A stretch of 64,000 nt of DNA, taken from the NCBI RefSeq assembly GCF_023715585.1, contig NZ_JAMBOK010000001.1, positions 248,001 to 312,000 on the forward strand. Reading direction: 5' to 3'. The translations under genes were made by a program, and so were the position numbers. Below, one piece after another: positions 21,856 to 29,941 of the stretch (position 1 is the stretch's first letter; each line of letters opens with the position of its first letter). Source of the DNA: Sporosarcina luteola. Its GTDB lineage: Bacteria; Bacillota; Bacilli; Bacillales_A; Planococcaceae. Below the pieces are notes generated by a model. The model was given only the letters and a program-made list of their open reading frames with translations, searched no databases and was not told where the DNA came from.

Positions 21856-23884
21856 CCCTGTCTCAACACTGAAAGGCGTCGGCAAGGCATCTGCCGAACA
21901 ACTTCAAAAACTGGGCATAGGAACGATTGAAGAGTTGATCAATACATTTCCGTATCGCCACGAAGACTTCAGATTGAAAAACTTAGCTGAAACGCCGCAT
22001 AATGAGCGGGTTACGATTGAAGGAAGGGTCGAAAGTGAGCCTTCCGTTCTTTTTTTAGGAAGAAACAAATCGCGGCTCCAAATACGGCTGCTGGCCGGAA
22101 ACCATCTCGTTAAAGCGGTTTTCTTCAATCAGCATTACTTAATAGACCGAATTTCAATCGGAATGATCGTCACTGTGACCGGAAAATGGGATCGTGGCAG
22201 GCAAGTGATCAATGTAAGCAATTTCAGTGAGGGTCCGAAAACGGATCACGCTGATTTCGAACCTGTCTATAGTTTGAAAAACGTCATGCATCAAAAGACG
22301 TTCCGCAAATATATGAGACAGGCGCTGGATCTGTGCAGCGGTGAGATTGCCGAAGTGCTCCCGTCTTCATTGAGGGAAGCTTATCTGTTGCCGTCGGTCG
22401 GAGAAGCGCTTGAAATGGTACATTTTCCAAAATCGCCGAATGATGTGAAGCAGGCGCGTAGACGCTTTGTCTATGAGGAGCTCTTGAAGTTCCAATTGAA
22501 AATGATCGGTATGAAAAAAATCCGTAAAGAAACCGAAAAAGGAACTCCGATTCATTATGATCTTGATCGTATTAAGGAGTTCATTGCCTCATTGCCTTTC
22601 GAGCTGACGAATGCACAAAAAAAGGTTGTCAATGAGCTATGCGCAGAATTGAAAAGTCCGACGCGGATGAACCGTCTTCTGCAAGGAGATGTAGGATCCG
22701 GGAAAACAGTCGTAGCAGCCATTGCTCTATTTGCAGCAATTACCGCAGGGTTTCAAGGGGCGCTGATGGCGCCGACTGAAATTCTTGCGGAGCAGCATGC
22801 CGATTCCCTATCATCGTGGCTGGAGCCGTTTGGAGTGAATGTCGCCTTTCTCTCTGGATCCACGAAAGGGAAGGCGAGAAGGATCATCATTGAGAAATTG
22901 CAAAGCGGGGAAATTGATCTGCTCATCGGCACGCATGCGTTGATCCAGCCGGACGTCGGTTTTGCAAAATTGGGACTCGTTATAACGGATGAACAGCATC
23001 GTTTCGGTGTGGAACAACGGCGTATATTAAGAGAGAAAGGTCTGAATCCCGATGTCCTTTTCATGACGGCGACTCCGATTCCGCGTACATTGGCCATCAC
23101 TGCCTTCGGGGAAATGGATGTTTCCATCTTAGACGAAATGCCGGCAGGACGGAAAAAAATTGAAACATACTGGTTGAAAGAGGACTCTTTATTGCCGGTT
23201 TTACGGAAGATGGAGAAGGAGCTGCAGGCGGGAAGACAGTCGTATGTCATATGTCCGCTCATCGAAGAATCGGACAAGCTCGATGTGCAAAATGCAGTCG
23301 ATGTTCACGCACAGCTCACGCACCATTTTGCTGGGCGGTACACAGTCGGCCTCATGCACGGTAGACTTCATTCCGATGAGAAAGATGCCATCATGAGGGA
23401 CTTCAGTGAGGGGAAAATCGATTGCCTTGTTTCGACAACCGTCGTTGAAGTCGGTGTGAACGTTCCGAATGCGACCTTCATGCTCATTTATGACGCCACC
23501 CGTTTCGGACTCGCCCAACTTCACCAATTAAGGGGGAGGGTCGGCAGGGGGGCGGACCAATCGTATTGCGTACTTCTTGCCGATCCGAAGAACGAGGAAG
23601 GCAAGGAACGAATGCAGTCGATGACAGAGACGAACGATGGATTCTTATTAGCCGAAAAAGATCTTGAGCTTAGAGGCGCGGGCGACTTCTTCGGAAAGAA
23701 GCAAAGCGGAATGCCTGAATTCAAGATGGCTGATCTTGTGCATGACTACCGGGCACTGGAAACAGCGCGTCAAGATGCCGAGAAGATGCTGGCATCGGAT
23801 GATTTCTGGTCCTCACTGGAGTATAAATTCCTAAGAGAAGACTTGGAGCAATCAGGCGCGCTATCGCATGAACGGATAGACTGA
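21836..23884 (+). CDS. recG: ATP-dependent DNA helicase RecG
   Basis: Remodels stalled forks and Holliday junctions. The GTG at 21836 lies inside the end of sdaAA; 682 residues, identical in length to B. subtilis RecG. It has an N-terminal wedge/OB domain, Walker A GDVGSGKT near residue 284, DEQH near residue 384, TATPIPRTLA and the QLRGRVGRG motif VI, followed by the RecG-specific C-terminal segment. No terminator is evident; repeats begin within 20 bases of the stop. Confidence 0.96.
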   Translation: MTPSILDPVSTLKGVGKASAEQLQKLGIGTIEELINTFPYRHEDFRLKNLAETPHNERVTIEGRVESEPSVLFLGRNKSRLQIRLLAGNHLVKAVFFNQHYLIDRISIGMIVTVTGKWDRGRQVINVSNFSEGPKTDHADFEPVYSLKNVMHQKTFRKYMRQALDLCSGEIAEVLPSSLREAYLLPSVGEALEMVHFPKSPNDVKQARRRFVYEELLKFQLKMIGMKKIRKETEKGTPIHYDLDRIKEFIASLPFELTNAQKKVVNELCAELKSPTRMNRLLQGDVGSGKTVVAAIALFAAITAGFQGALMAPTEILAEQHADSLSSWLEPFGVNVAFLSGSTKGKARRIIIEKLQSGEIDLLIGTHALIQPDVGFAKLGLVITDEQHRFGVEQRRILREKGLNPDVLFMTATPIPRTLAITAFGEMDVSILDEMPAGRKKIETYWLKEDSLLPVLRKMEKELQAGRQSYVICPLIEESDKLDVQNAVDVHAQLTHHFAGRYTVGLMHGRLHSDEKDAIMRDFSEGKIDCLVSTTVVEVGVNVPNATFMLIYDATRFGLAQLHQLRGRVGRGADQSYCVLLADPKNEEGKERMQSMTETNDGFLLAEKDLELRGAGDFFGKKQSGMPEFKMADLVHDYRALETARQDAEKMLASDDFWSSLEYKFLREDLEQSGALSHERID

Positions 23885-23902
23885 AATTCTAACTTACATG
23901 GG

Positions 23903-23937
23903 CATTTGCTTTCCGCTCCTGGCGGACGCTTCCTTAC
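23903..23937 (-). repeat. Truncated family A repeat end
   Basis: TTTGCTTTCCGCTCCTGGCGGACGCTT matches, in reverse orientation, the 3' end of family A elements. The rest of the element is missing. It lies right after recG, about 75 bases before a longer element of the same orientation. Confidence 0.6.
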
Positions 23938-24009
23938 CTGTAGTCAAGTGTTTTACTGATTTCTTTGGGGCTTGGAATGAATTAGAGATGCTAGTCATGT
24001 CAACAGGCT

Positions 24010-24232
24010 GTTGCTTTCCGTTCCAGCGCACGCTTTCCGCGGGCATGGCTTGAGCCAATCGAACCACGAAGAGTTCGATTTGCCGTATTTCTGCGTACTT
24101 TGCAGAAATTAAGGCATCCTAATCCTGCTCCATTAGGGTCGCAAAAAAACACTGCTCGCAGCGCTGCGCTTGTGCTCGCAAACGCCGTTCTTCGTAACGG
24201 CGTTCGCAGGAGTCGGCGCCTGCACTACAAGC
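24010..24232 (-). repeat. Family A mosaic repeat with hairpin cassettes (reverse orientation)
   Basis: Read on the minus strand it has the family A 5' scaffold (GGCGCCGACTCC), a perfect 9-bp hairpin AACGCCGTT/AACGGCGTT (24181-24189 with 24196-24204), an element-specific insert, the CAGAAATTAAGG hairpin, the CAATCGAAC hairpin, and the 3' scaffold ending GCCCGCGGAAAGCG. The module order matches the element at 36385. The stretch at 24155-24205 closely resembles one unit of the array at 54823-55128. A separate 7-bp hairpin CCACTAT/ATAGTGG (24241-24260) lies just beyond. Confidence 0.8.
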
Positions 24233-24252
24233 TACAGGTGCCACTATATTAG

Positions 24253-24476
24253 AATAGTGGGTATGACAAGTGGAGTTCTAATGAATCTTTAGCCGATCCT
24301 TGGTTAATAGCGACTGCTAAAACACTTGATTACACAGTTGTTTCTTTTGAAAGCATAATAAACTATAACGTTGGTACAGCTATGCCAAGGGAAAAAATAC
24401 TAAATGTTGTCAGGACTTAAATGTGAATTGTACAAGCTTATTTAGCATGATGGAACAATTAGGCGTTAAATTGTAG
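24253..24476 (+). pseudogene. Frameshifted 3' remnant of a DUF4411 / PIN-like toxin gene
   Basis: The frame from 24253 reads GYDKWSSNESLADPWLIATA and on to KILNVV before a stop at 24418-24420. Shifting frame at about 24407 gives CQDLNVNCTSLFSMMEQLGVKL ending at TAG 24474-24476. Joined, the two parts resemble the C-terminus of DUF4411 PIN-domain-like proteins (ADPWLIA, then a K-I-x-x-V-C patch, then a C-x-x-x-F-x-M-L-x-x-L-G-V tail), from memory of the family. No start or N-terminal half exists; upstream is repeat sequence. A one-base loss explains the frameshift. DUF4411 proteins are often found with a metallopeptidase-like partner, absent here. Confidence 0.55.
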
Positions 24477-24553
24477 ATATAGAATTAGAGTTTCAAACTC
24501 CTGGCGAAGTTTTCATTAGTTTAATAGTAATAATTACTGCCTTATATTTAACG

Positions 24554-24587
24554 AAAATACCTACTGGAAACGGCGGGTATTTTTTTC
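24554..24587 (+). terminator. Terminator-like hairpin in the recG-fapR gap
   Basis: AAAATACC (24554-24561) pairs with GGTATTTT (24576-24583), followed by a continuing T-run. It lies about 80 bases after the pseudogene and may be a leftover from the degraded locus. I see nothing supportable in the A/T-rich sequence from 24590 to 24800. Confidence 0.55.
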
Positions 24588-24804
24588 TTTCTAATATAAT
24601 TCCTTTTAAAGCTCAGGTAAACGTAATGAAGAACTAGAATAAATTATAGTATCTATTAAATGTAGCACTTATTGAATAAATCAACATAACCTTTTGCTTT
24701 TTTGAATTGTTTGATGGGCTGATTAAAGGATGTACATTGAATAAGCCTTTTTGGCAAATAGAAAAAAACACATTTTATTTCTATTTAAATATATAACGAA
24801 TTTT

Positions 24805-24930
24805 GTTGATTGGAGTGGAGAGCGGCGACTCCAGCGGGAACAGCGCGAGCTGAAAGTCCCGCAGGAACGTAGTGACGAGGAGATTGAAGCCGTGCACGCG
24901 GAAAGCGTCCGCTCGGAACGGAAGTCAACG
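24805..24930 (+). repeat. Family A repeat (126 bp)
   Basis: Ends GTTGATT and AAGTCAAC form imperfect terminal inverted repeats, and the inner scaffold pairs AGCGG with CCGCT. The core has a GCGGGA...TCCCGC hairpin and the GACGAGGAG stretch. It is nearly identical in the core to the element at 38620-38744. An open frame crossing it is not a gene. Confidence 0.85.
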
Positions 24931-25007
24931 GTTAGTAGAATACATTACATTTTTAGACATGCCTATTTTTTGTAGAAATCAATGATGAACTATGATAATA
25001 TACTGGT

Positions 25008-25026
25008 ATTAGTACCAAGTGCTAAT
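25008..25026. promoter_or_regulatory. FapR operator upstream of fapR-plsX-fabD-fabG
   Basis: ATTAGTACCAAGTGCTAAT is a near-perfect palindrome with one mismatched pair (TTAGTAC against GTGCTAA). It fits the TTAGTACC-type FapR site known from B. subtilis. It lies 18 bases before the fapR start, with TATGATAAT as a likely -10 just upstream (24991-24999), so FapR bound here would block its own operon until malonyl-CoA rises. Confidence 0.85.
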
Positions 25027-25043
25027 CCGGAAGGGTGAATCGA

Positions 25044-25628
25044 GTGAGAGTGCCAAAAAGGGAGAGGCAGCGCCAGCTTGAAGTGAGCCTCGAACAAAAT
25101 CCTTTTCTGACAGACGAAGAATTATCCAAGCAATTTAACGTTAGCGTTCAGACGATACGATTAGATCGATTGGAATGTGGAATACCGGAATTGCGTGAAC
25201 GATTGAAAACCGTGGCTGCACGAACAATAGATGCTGAAGTGAAATCTCTCCAATCCGATGAGGTGATTGGTGACATCATAGATATTGAGCTGGATAAGAG
25301 GGCCGTTTCCATATTCGATGTAACGGACGATCATGTTTTCCGTAGAAGTGGGATCACTCGTGGCCACCATTTATTCGCACAGGCAAATTCATTGGCGGTT
25401 GCAGTTCTCGATGATGATCTTGCTTTGACTGTCACATCGGACCTCCATTTCCTGAAACCCGTCAGATCGGGTGATCGGGTCATTGCACGTGCCATCGTTG
25501 ATAAAGAGCGTTCAAATGATAAAAGGACTTTTGTCGATGTCATCTCGACCGTCGAAAACGAGACGGTTTTCACCGGTGAATTCCAGATGTATCAAACTAC
25601 GGACCACAGCAGGAGGGAATTAAGATGA
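25044..25628 (+). CDS. fapR: Transcriptional repressor of fatty acid and phospholipid synthesis
   Basis: Represses lipid-synthesis genes and is released by malonyl-CoA. The GTG at 25044 (MRVPKRERQ) fits the B. subtilis start MRRNKRERQ and lies 8 bases after AAGGG; a GTG at 25035 would add three residues. The N-terminal DeoR-like HTH (about 20-45, [18 protein letters not shown]) is followed by a hotdog-fold ligand domain (about 70-190) with [14 protein letters not shown]. 194 residues. It overlaps plsX by ATGA and has the FapR operator upstream. Confidence 0.95.
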   Translation: MRVPKRERQRQLEVSLEQNPFLTDEELSKQFNVSVQTIRLDRLECGIPELRERLKTVAARTIDAEVKSLQSDEVIGDIIDIELDKRAVSIFDVTDDHVFRRSGITRGHHLFAQANSLAVAVLDDDLALTVTSDLHFLKPVRSGDRVIARAIVDKERSNDKRTFVDVISTVENETVFTGEFQMYQTTDHSRRELR

Positions 25629-26617
25629 TCATTGCATTGGATGGAATGGGCGGAGATCATGCACCAGGTGAGATTATTGAAGGCGCACTTCTGAGCCTAT
25701 CTGAATTTGATGATATACATATACATATTTATGGAAATGAAGAAAAGATGGCGCCGTATTTGAAAGAACATGGACGCTTGAAAGTAATTCATTGTACAGA
25801 AAAAATCGAAGCGGACGATGAGCCGGTCCGTGCAATCAGAAGGAAGAAAGATGCCTCCATGGTGAGGATGGCGCAAGCTGTGAAAGACGGAGAAGCCGAT
25901 GCATGCGTCTCTGCCGGGAATACCGGAGCGCTAATGGCAGCCGGGCTATTCATCGTAGGACGGATCGAAGGCATCGATCGCCCGGCGTTATCGCCGACCT
26001 TGCCGACAATCGATGGACAAGGTTTCGTCTTCTTGGATGTCGGCGCAAATTCTGACGCAAAGCCTACTCATTTACAGCAATATGCAATTATGGGAAGCAT
26101 TTATGCGGAAAAAGTGCGTGGCATTCAAAAGCCCCGCGTCGGACTTTTGAATATCGGCACCGAAGAAGGCAAAGGGAACGAACTGACGAAAGCTGCATAC
26201 AAACTTCTTTCAGAAGCGCCTATTCATTTTATCGGTAACGTCGAATCGAGGGACATTCTAAGCGGTGCGGCGGATGTCATTGTGACGGATGGATTTACAG
26301 GAAATATGGTGTTGAAGACAATTGAAGGGACAGCAGCCGGTTTCTTTTCGATGCTGAAAGAAGTATATGGAGCCTCGTTGAAGTCCAAGCTTTCAGCGGC
26401 ATTGGTGAAAGATGACCTTCGCGGATTGAAAAAGAAAATGGATTACACCGAGTATGGCGGTGCGGGATTATTCGGGTTGAATTCCCCTGTCATCAAGGCA
26501 CACGGTTCCTCAAATGCCAATGCGATTTATAATGCAATTAGACAAGCGAGGAAAATGGTCGAATTCGATGTGTGCGGAACAATTAGAGAGACAGTAGGAA
26601 AGGTGGATGCGGAATGA
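25625..26617 (+). CDS. plsX: Phosphate acyltransferase PlsX
   Basis: Converts acyl-ACP to acyl-phosphate, the acyl donor for PlsY in phospholipid synthesis. The 330-residue protein contains [14 protein letters not shown] at the start, [19 protein letters not shown] and [16 protein letters not shown]. It is coupled by ATGA overlaps to fapR upstream and fabD downstream. Confidence 0.96.
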   Translation: MIIALDGMGGDHAPGEIIEGALLSLSEFDDIHIHIYGNEEKMAPYLKEHGRLKVIHCTEKIEADDEPVRAIRRKKDASMVRMAQAVKDGEADACVSAGNTGALMAAGLFIVGRIEGIDRPALSPTLPTIDGQGFVFLDVGANSDAKPTHLQQYAIMGSIYAEKVRGIQKPRVGLLNIGTEEGKGNELTKAAYKLLSEAPIHFIGNVESRDILSGAADVIVTDGFTGNMVLKTIEGTAAGFFSMLKEVYGASLKSKLSAALVKDDLRGLKKKMDYTEYGGAGLFGLNSPVIKAHGSSNANAIYNAIRQARKMVEFDVCGTIRETVGKVDAE

Positions 26618-27549
26618 CGAAAATAGCGTTTATTTTCCCAGGACAAGGTTCTCAGTCTGTCGGAATGGGAGCAGAACTATTCAATAGTGGCGGGAATTTC
26701 CTGGAACGAGCGGATGAAGTATTGCAGTTCGGCTTAAGCCGTTTGATTACAGAAGGTCCCCAAGAGGAACTGACATTGACATATAATGCTCAGCCTGCAC
26801 TGTTGACAGTCGGCGCCATGATCGCTTCAAGGCTTGTTGAGGAAGGCATTACACCTGACTATACTGCTGGACATAGTCTAGGTGAGTATACTGCCCTCGT
26901 CGCTTCAGGAGTTCTTTCCTTCGAGGATGGAGTGTCAGTCGTCCATAAGCGCGGCTTATTCATGAACGATGCGGTACCTGCAGGTGAAGGAGCGATGGCG
27001 GCTATTCTTGGACTGGATGGCGAAAAGCTTCAGGAAGTGACAGATTCCATAACGGCTAAAGGCGATGCGGTCCAACCGGCCAATTTGAACTGTCCTGGAC
27101 AAATTGTCATATCGGGAACGAAAGCAGGCGTCGAGAAAGCTTGTGTCGAGCTTAAGGAAGCGGGAGCGAAAAGAGCGATACCACTGGATGTGAGCGGACC
27201 ATTCCACTCTTCCCTTATGAAGCCTGCAGCGGAACGTCTGAAAAATGCGTTGGATGAAGTAGGAATGAAGGATGCTTCCATCCCGGTCGTTGCAAATGTA
27301 AACGCTAAAACGGTTTCCGATCACGAGGAGATCAAGCAGCTCCTCGTGGAACAATTATACTCCCCGGTTCGTTGGGAAGACTCCGTTCGTGAATTGATTA
27401 ACCTTGGCGTTACACATTTCATTGAATGCGGCCCTGGAAAAGTGCTCAGCGGCCTTGTAAAGAAAATAGATCGATCTGTTACAGTGCTTCCTGTCTATGA
27501 CGAAGAGTCATTGCAAGCAGTCATCGATGCAGCGAAAGGGTGGGAATGA
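26614..27549 (+). CDS. fabD: Malonyl-CoA:ACP transacylase
   Basis: Loads malonyl groups onto acyl carrier protein. It has 311 residues. The N-terminal FPGQGSQ and the nucleophile elbow [10 protein letters not shown] carry the catalytic Ser; the catalytic His is in GPFHSSLM, and GPGKVLSGL is near the end. Part of the FapR-controlled operon. Confidence 0.97.
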   Translation: MTKIAFIFPGQGSQSVGMGAELFNSGGNFLERADEVLQFGLSRLITEGPQEELTLTYNAQPALLTVGAMIASRLVEEGITPDYTAGHSLGEYTALVASGVLSFEDGVSVVHKRGLFMNDAVPAGEGAMAAILGLDGEKLQEVTDSITAKGDAVQPANLNCPGQIVISGTKAGVEKACVELKEAGAKRAIPLDVSGPFHSSLMKPAAERLKNALDEVGMKDASIPVVANVNAKTVSDHEEIKQLLVEQLYSPVRWEDSVRELINLGVTHFIECGPGKVLSGLVKKIDRSVTVLPVYDEESLQAVIDAAKGWE

Positions 27550-28295
27550 TGGGTAGATTTGAAGGGAAATCAGCGATCGTCACTGGTGCCTCAAGAGGAA
27601 TTGGGCGCGAGATTGCAATTTTGCTAGGAAAAGAAGGCGCGCGCGTTGCAGTGAACTATAGCGGCAGCAAAGAAAAAGCGGAAGAAGTCGTTGAATTGAT
27701 TAAGCAATCCGGTGGAGACGCTTTTGCTATCCAAGCGAACGTTTCGGATTCCGAACAAGTGAAAGAAATGATTGATGAGACATTGAAAACGTTCGGTTCT
27801 ATTGATATGCTCGTAAATAATGCAGGAATTACTCGTGATAATTTGTTAATGCGAATGAAGGAAGACGAATGGGATGACGTTATCAACATAAATCTGAAAG
27901 GCGTGTTCCTCTGTACGAAAGCTGTGACACGCCAAATGATGAAACAGCGTGCCGGGAAGATTGTCAACCTTGCATCGATCGTCGGCGTCATCGGCAATCC
28001 AGGACAGGCAAATTATGTAGCTGCAAAAGCCGGTGTTATTGGCTTGACGAAGACGACCGCGAGAGAACTTGCGACAAGGAATATTACTGTGAACGCAGTT
28101 GCACCAGGTTTCATTACAACAGATATGACTGAAGCTCTTCCCGAGGAAGTTAAAGCACAAATGTTGGGCTCCATTCCTTTGGGTAAACTAGGATCAGCTG
28201 AAGACGTCGCAGGCGCAGTAGCATTCCTACTGTCAGACGATGCAAACTATATTACAGGACAAACCATCCATGTTGATGGTGGTATGGTGATGTAA
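27546..28295 (+). CDS. fabG: 3-oxoacyl-ACP reductase
   Basis: NADPH-dependent reduction of beta-ketoacyl-ACP in fatty acid elongation. The 249-residue short-chain dehydrogenase shows TGASRGIG (cofactor), NNAG, the Ser of NLASIVG, and YVAAK with catalytic Tyr and Lys. The ATG at 27546 makes an ATGA overlap with fabD; the ATG at 27549 is equally possible. In B. subtilis acpA follows closely; here a 256-bp repeat pair intervenes. Confidence 0.95.
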   Translation: MMGRFEGKSAIVTGASRGIGREIAILLGKEGARVAVNYSGSKEKAEEVVELIKQSGGDAFAIQANVSDSEQVKEMIDETLKTFGSIDMLVNNAGITRDNLLMRMKEDEWDDVININLKGVFLCTKAVTRQMMKQRAGKIVNLASIVGVIGNPGQANYVAAKAGVIGLTKTTARELATRNITVNAVAPGFITTDMTEALPEEVKAQMLGSIPLGKLGSAEDVAGAVAFLLSDDANYITGQTIHVDGGMVM

Positions 28296-28300
28296 GGGAC

Positions 28301-28556
28301 CTACGCTTTTCTAGTGTCCAGCTGCGGGTGGCAGCTGCTCGGGTCATAAGCCAGTCATGCTGTGCGGCAAAGATCGCCGCTTCGCATGCCCGTCTTATAC
28401 CTGTCGCAGCTACACGCCACCCTCCGCATTTCTATTGTGCAGCTTCGGGCGCTAGCCCCTCGAGTCGCTTCGGTCTTGAATCAAATGGCAAAGAACGCCT
28501 TTTGTTCAAGCCCTCCAGCGCTTGTCGGGGCAAAGCAAGCGCCCTACGCTTTTCAT
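28301..28556. repeat. Two tandem family D palindromic repeats
   Basis: Unit 1 (28301-28422) has outer stem GGGTGGCAGCTGC with GCAGCT...GCCACCC (28326-28338 with 28406-28422) and an inner hairpin around GCGGC/GCCGC. Unit 2 (28423-28556) has outer stem GGGCGC/GCGCCC (28447-28452 with 28539-28544) and inner hairpin CTTGAA...TTCAAG. Stem sequences differ but pairing is kept. The array ends with the same CTACGCTTTTC motif it starts with and occupies almost the whole fabG-acpP gap. Confidence 0.85.
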
Positions 28557-28571
28557 TGAGAGGAGGTGACT

Positions 28572-28808
28572 ATGTTGTCAGTACTTGAACGTGTAACGAA
28601 AGTGGTTGTCGACCGACTTGGTGTCGATGAAAGCGAAGTAAAACCTGAAGCTTCTTTTAAAGACGATCTCGGCGCAGACTCTTTGGATGTCGTTGAGCTA
28701 GTTATGGAACTAGAAGATGAATTCGATATGGAAATTTCCGATGACGATGCAGAAAAGATCGGAACTGTAGGCGATGCAGTAAAATATATCGAAGAAAAAG
28801 TGAACTAA
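28572..28808 (+). CDS. acpP: Acyl carrier protein
   Basis: Carries growing acyl chains on phosphopantetheine attached to Ser37 in [10 protein letters not shown]. The 78-residue acidic protein starts at the ATG at 28572, 5 bases after AGGAGG; a GTG at 28566 lies within the ribosome site and a TTG at 28575 is also possible. It is in the same orientation as fabG but separated from it by two family D repeats, so cotranscription with the FapR operon is uncertain. Confidence 0.96.
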   Translation: MLSVLERVTKVVVDRLGVDESEVKPEASFKDDLGADSLDVVELVMELEDEFDMEISDDDAEKIGTVGDAVKYIEEKVN

Positions 28809-28810
28809 TT

Positions 28811-29003
28811 TTATCTTGATTCAACAGTTGTCCAAGCTCCCGCTTAATCAAGATAAAGCCTCCGGCGGATGTCAGAGATTTTGAATGGAGTTAATGAAGG
28901 CAACCTAAGTTCGCCGCGTCCTGCGGCAACGGTTGCATGACCAACATCCTGTTGGCCTCAAGCGCAATTCAAAATCCCGACGCAATTACGCCGAGGCATA
29001 ATT
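28811..29003. repeat. Family E multi-hairpin intergenic element
   Basis: The acpP-rnc gap contains nested inverted repeats: TTATCTTGATT/AATCAAGATAA (28811-28821 with 28845-28855), and GATTTTGAAT/ATTCAAAATC (about 28877-28886 with 28967-28976) enclosing GCAACC/GGTTGC, CCGC/GCGG and CCAACA/TGTTGG hairpins. There is no T-run after the first hairpin, so it is not a standard terminator. I recall similar sequences in other Planococcaceae intergenic regions but cannot check. No gene is visible from 29004 to 29171. Confidence 0.65.
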
Positions 29004-29171
29004 GATTAGGAATCCGAAAAAATGTGCGCATCACTGCATGATGCACTTCCAATGAGATGCTTTCAACCTTTCTTGCGATTTGAAGGGATGAAAGTATCTC
29101 TTTTCGGTTTTGCATGTATGACGTGAACAATGTAAAATTAAATGGACTACGAAGTGAAAGGCAGAATCTTG

Positions 29172-29939
29172 ATGACTAATAAACGGAATGTAAAAAGTAA
29201 ATACCCAACAGTTCCACTTCCAAGCGAGGTGCGGAAAAAATTTGAAGACTTGCAAGGGCGCCTTGACATCCACTTTAAAGACGAAACGCTCCTTTATAAT
29301 GCATTCACCCATTCGTCCTACGTCAACGAACATCGTCGAAAAAATTTCACGGATAATGAAAGACTTGAGTTCCTTGGAGATGCCGTTCTGGAACTCGGTG
29401 TTTCCCGATTCCTTTACGCGACTGAACCGAATATGAGCGAAGGCGAGTTGACAAAGCTGCGGGCAGCCATCGTTTGTGAGCCATCACTCGTCAAGTTTTC
29501 GAATGAACTGCACTTCGGTGAATTCATCTTGCTTGGCAAAGGTGAAGAACAAACCGGCGGAAGATTGCGTCCGGCATTGCTTGCAGACGTATTTGAAGCG
29601 TATATCGGTGCGTTGTTTTTGGATCAGGGAATGGAACCGGTCACCAAATTCCTTGAAAAGGTTGTATTCCCGAAAATCGGGGACGGTGCTTTTTCGCATG
29701 TGATGGATTATAAAAGCCGCTTGCAGGAAATCGTGCAACAGACGAACAGCGGCAGCTTGAATTATGAAATTATAGAAGAGAAGGGTCCTGCGCATGCGAA
29801 AAAGTTTGTCACCGTCGTAAGATTGGAAAATCGTGAACTTGGTACCGGAATCGGAAGATCGAAAAAAGAAGCCGAGCAGGAAGCGGCCCGTCAAGCCATC
29901 CAAGTATTAAAAGGAAATGAGGCCGAAGGAGAGAACTGA
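29172..29939 (+). CDS. rnc: Ribonuclease III
   Basis: Cleaves double-stranded RNA, including rRNA precursors. The ATG at 29172 has AAGGCAG about 8 bases upstream, while the in-frame ATG at 29142 has no ribosome site. 255 residues. The signature [17 protein letters not shown] contains the catalytic Glu and Asp, and a dsRNA-binding domain follows (about 180-250, [12 protein letters not shown] to KKEAEQEAA). It is followed 2 bases later by smc, as in B. subtilis. Confidence 0.95.
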   Translation: MTNKRNVKSKYPTVPLPSEVRKKFEDLQGRLDIHFKDETLLYNAFTHSSYVNEHRRKNFTDNERLEFLGDAVLELGVSRFLYATEPNMSEGELTKLRAAIVCEPSLVKFSNELHFGEFILLGKGEEQTGGRLRPALLADVFEAYIGALFLDQGMEPVTKFLEKVVFPKIGDGAFSHVMDYKSRLQEIVQQTNSGSLNYEIIEEKGPAHAKKFVTVVRLENRELGTGIGRSKKEAEQEAARQAIQVLKGNEAEGEN

Positions 29940-29941
29940 TT

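Noticed and set aside
24485..24637. Open frame reading FQTPGEVFISLIVIITALYL
   Set aside because: No start codon, ribosome site or recognisable family; composition fits translated A/T-rich spacer.
24751..24975. Open frame of 74 codons
   Set aside because: Most of it is the family A repeat in translation; no ribosome site and no plausible protein composition.
28328..28588. Overlapping open frames after fabG
   Set aside because: They lie entirely in the family D repeats and run into acpP out of frame.
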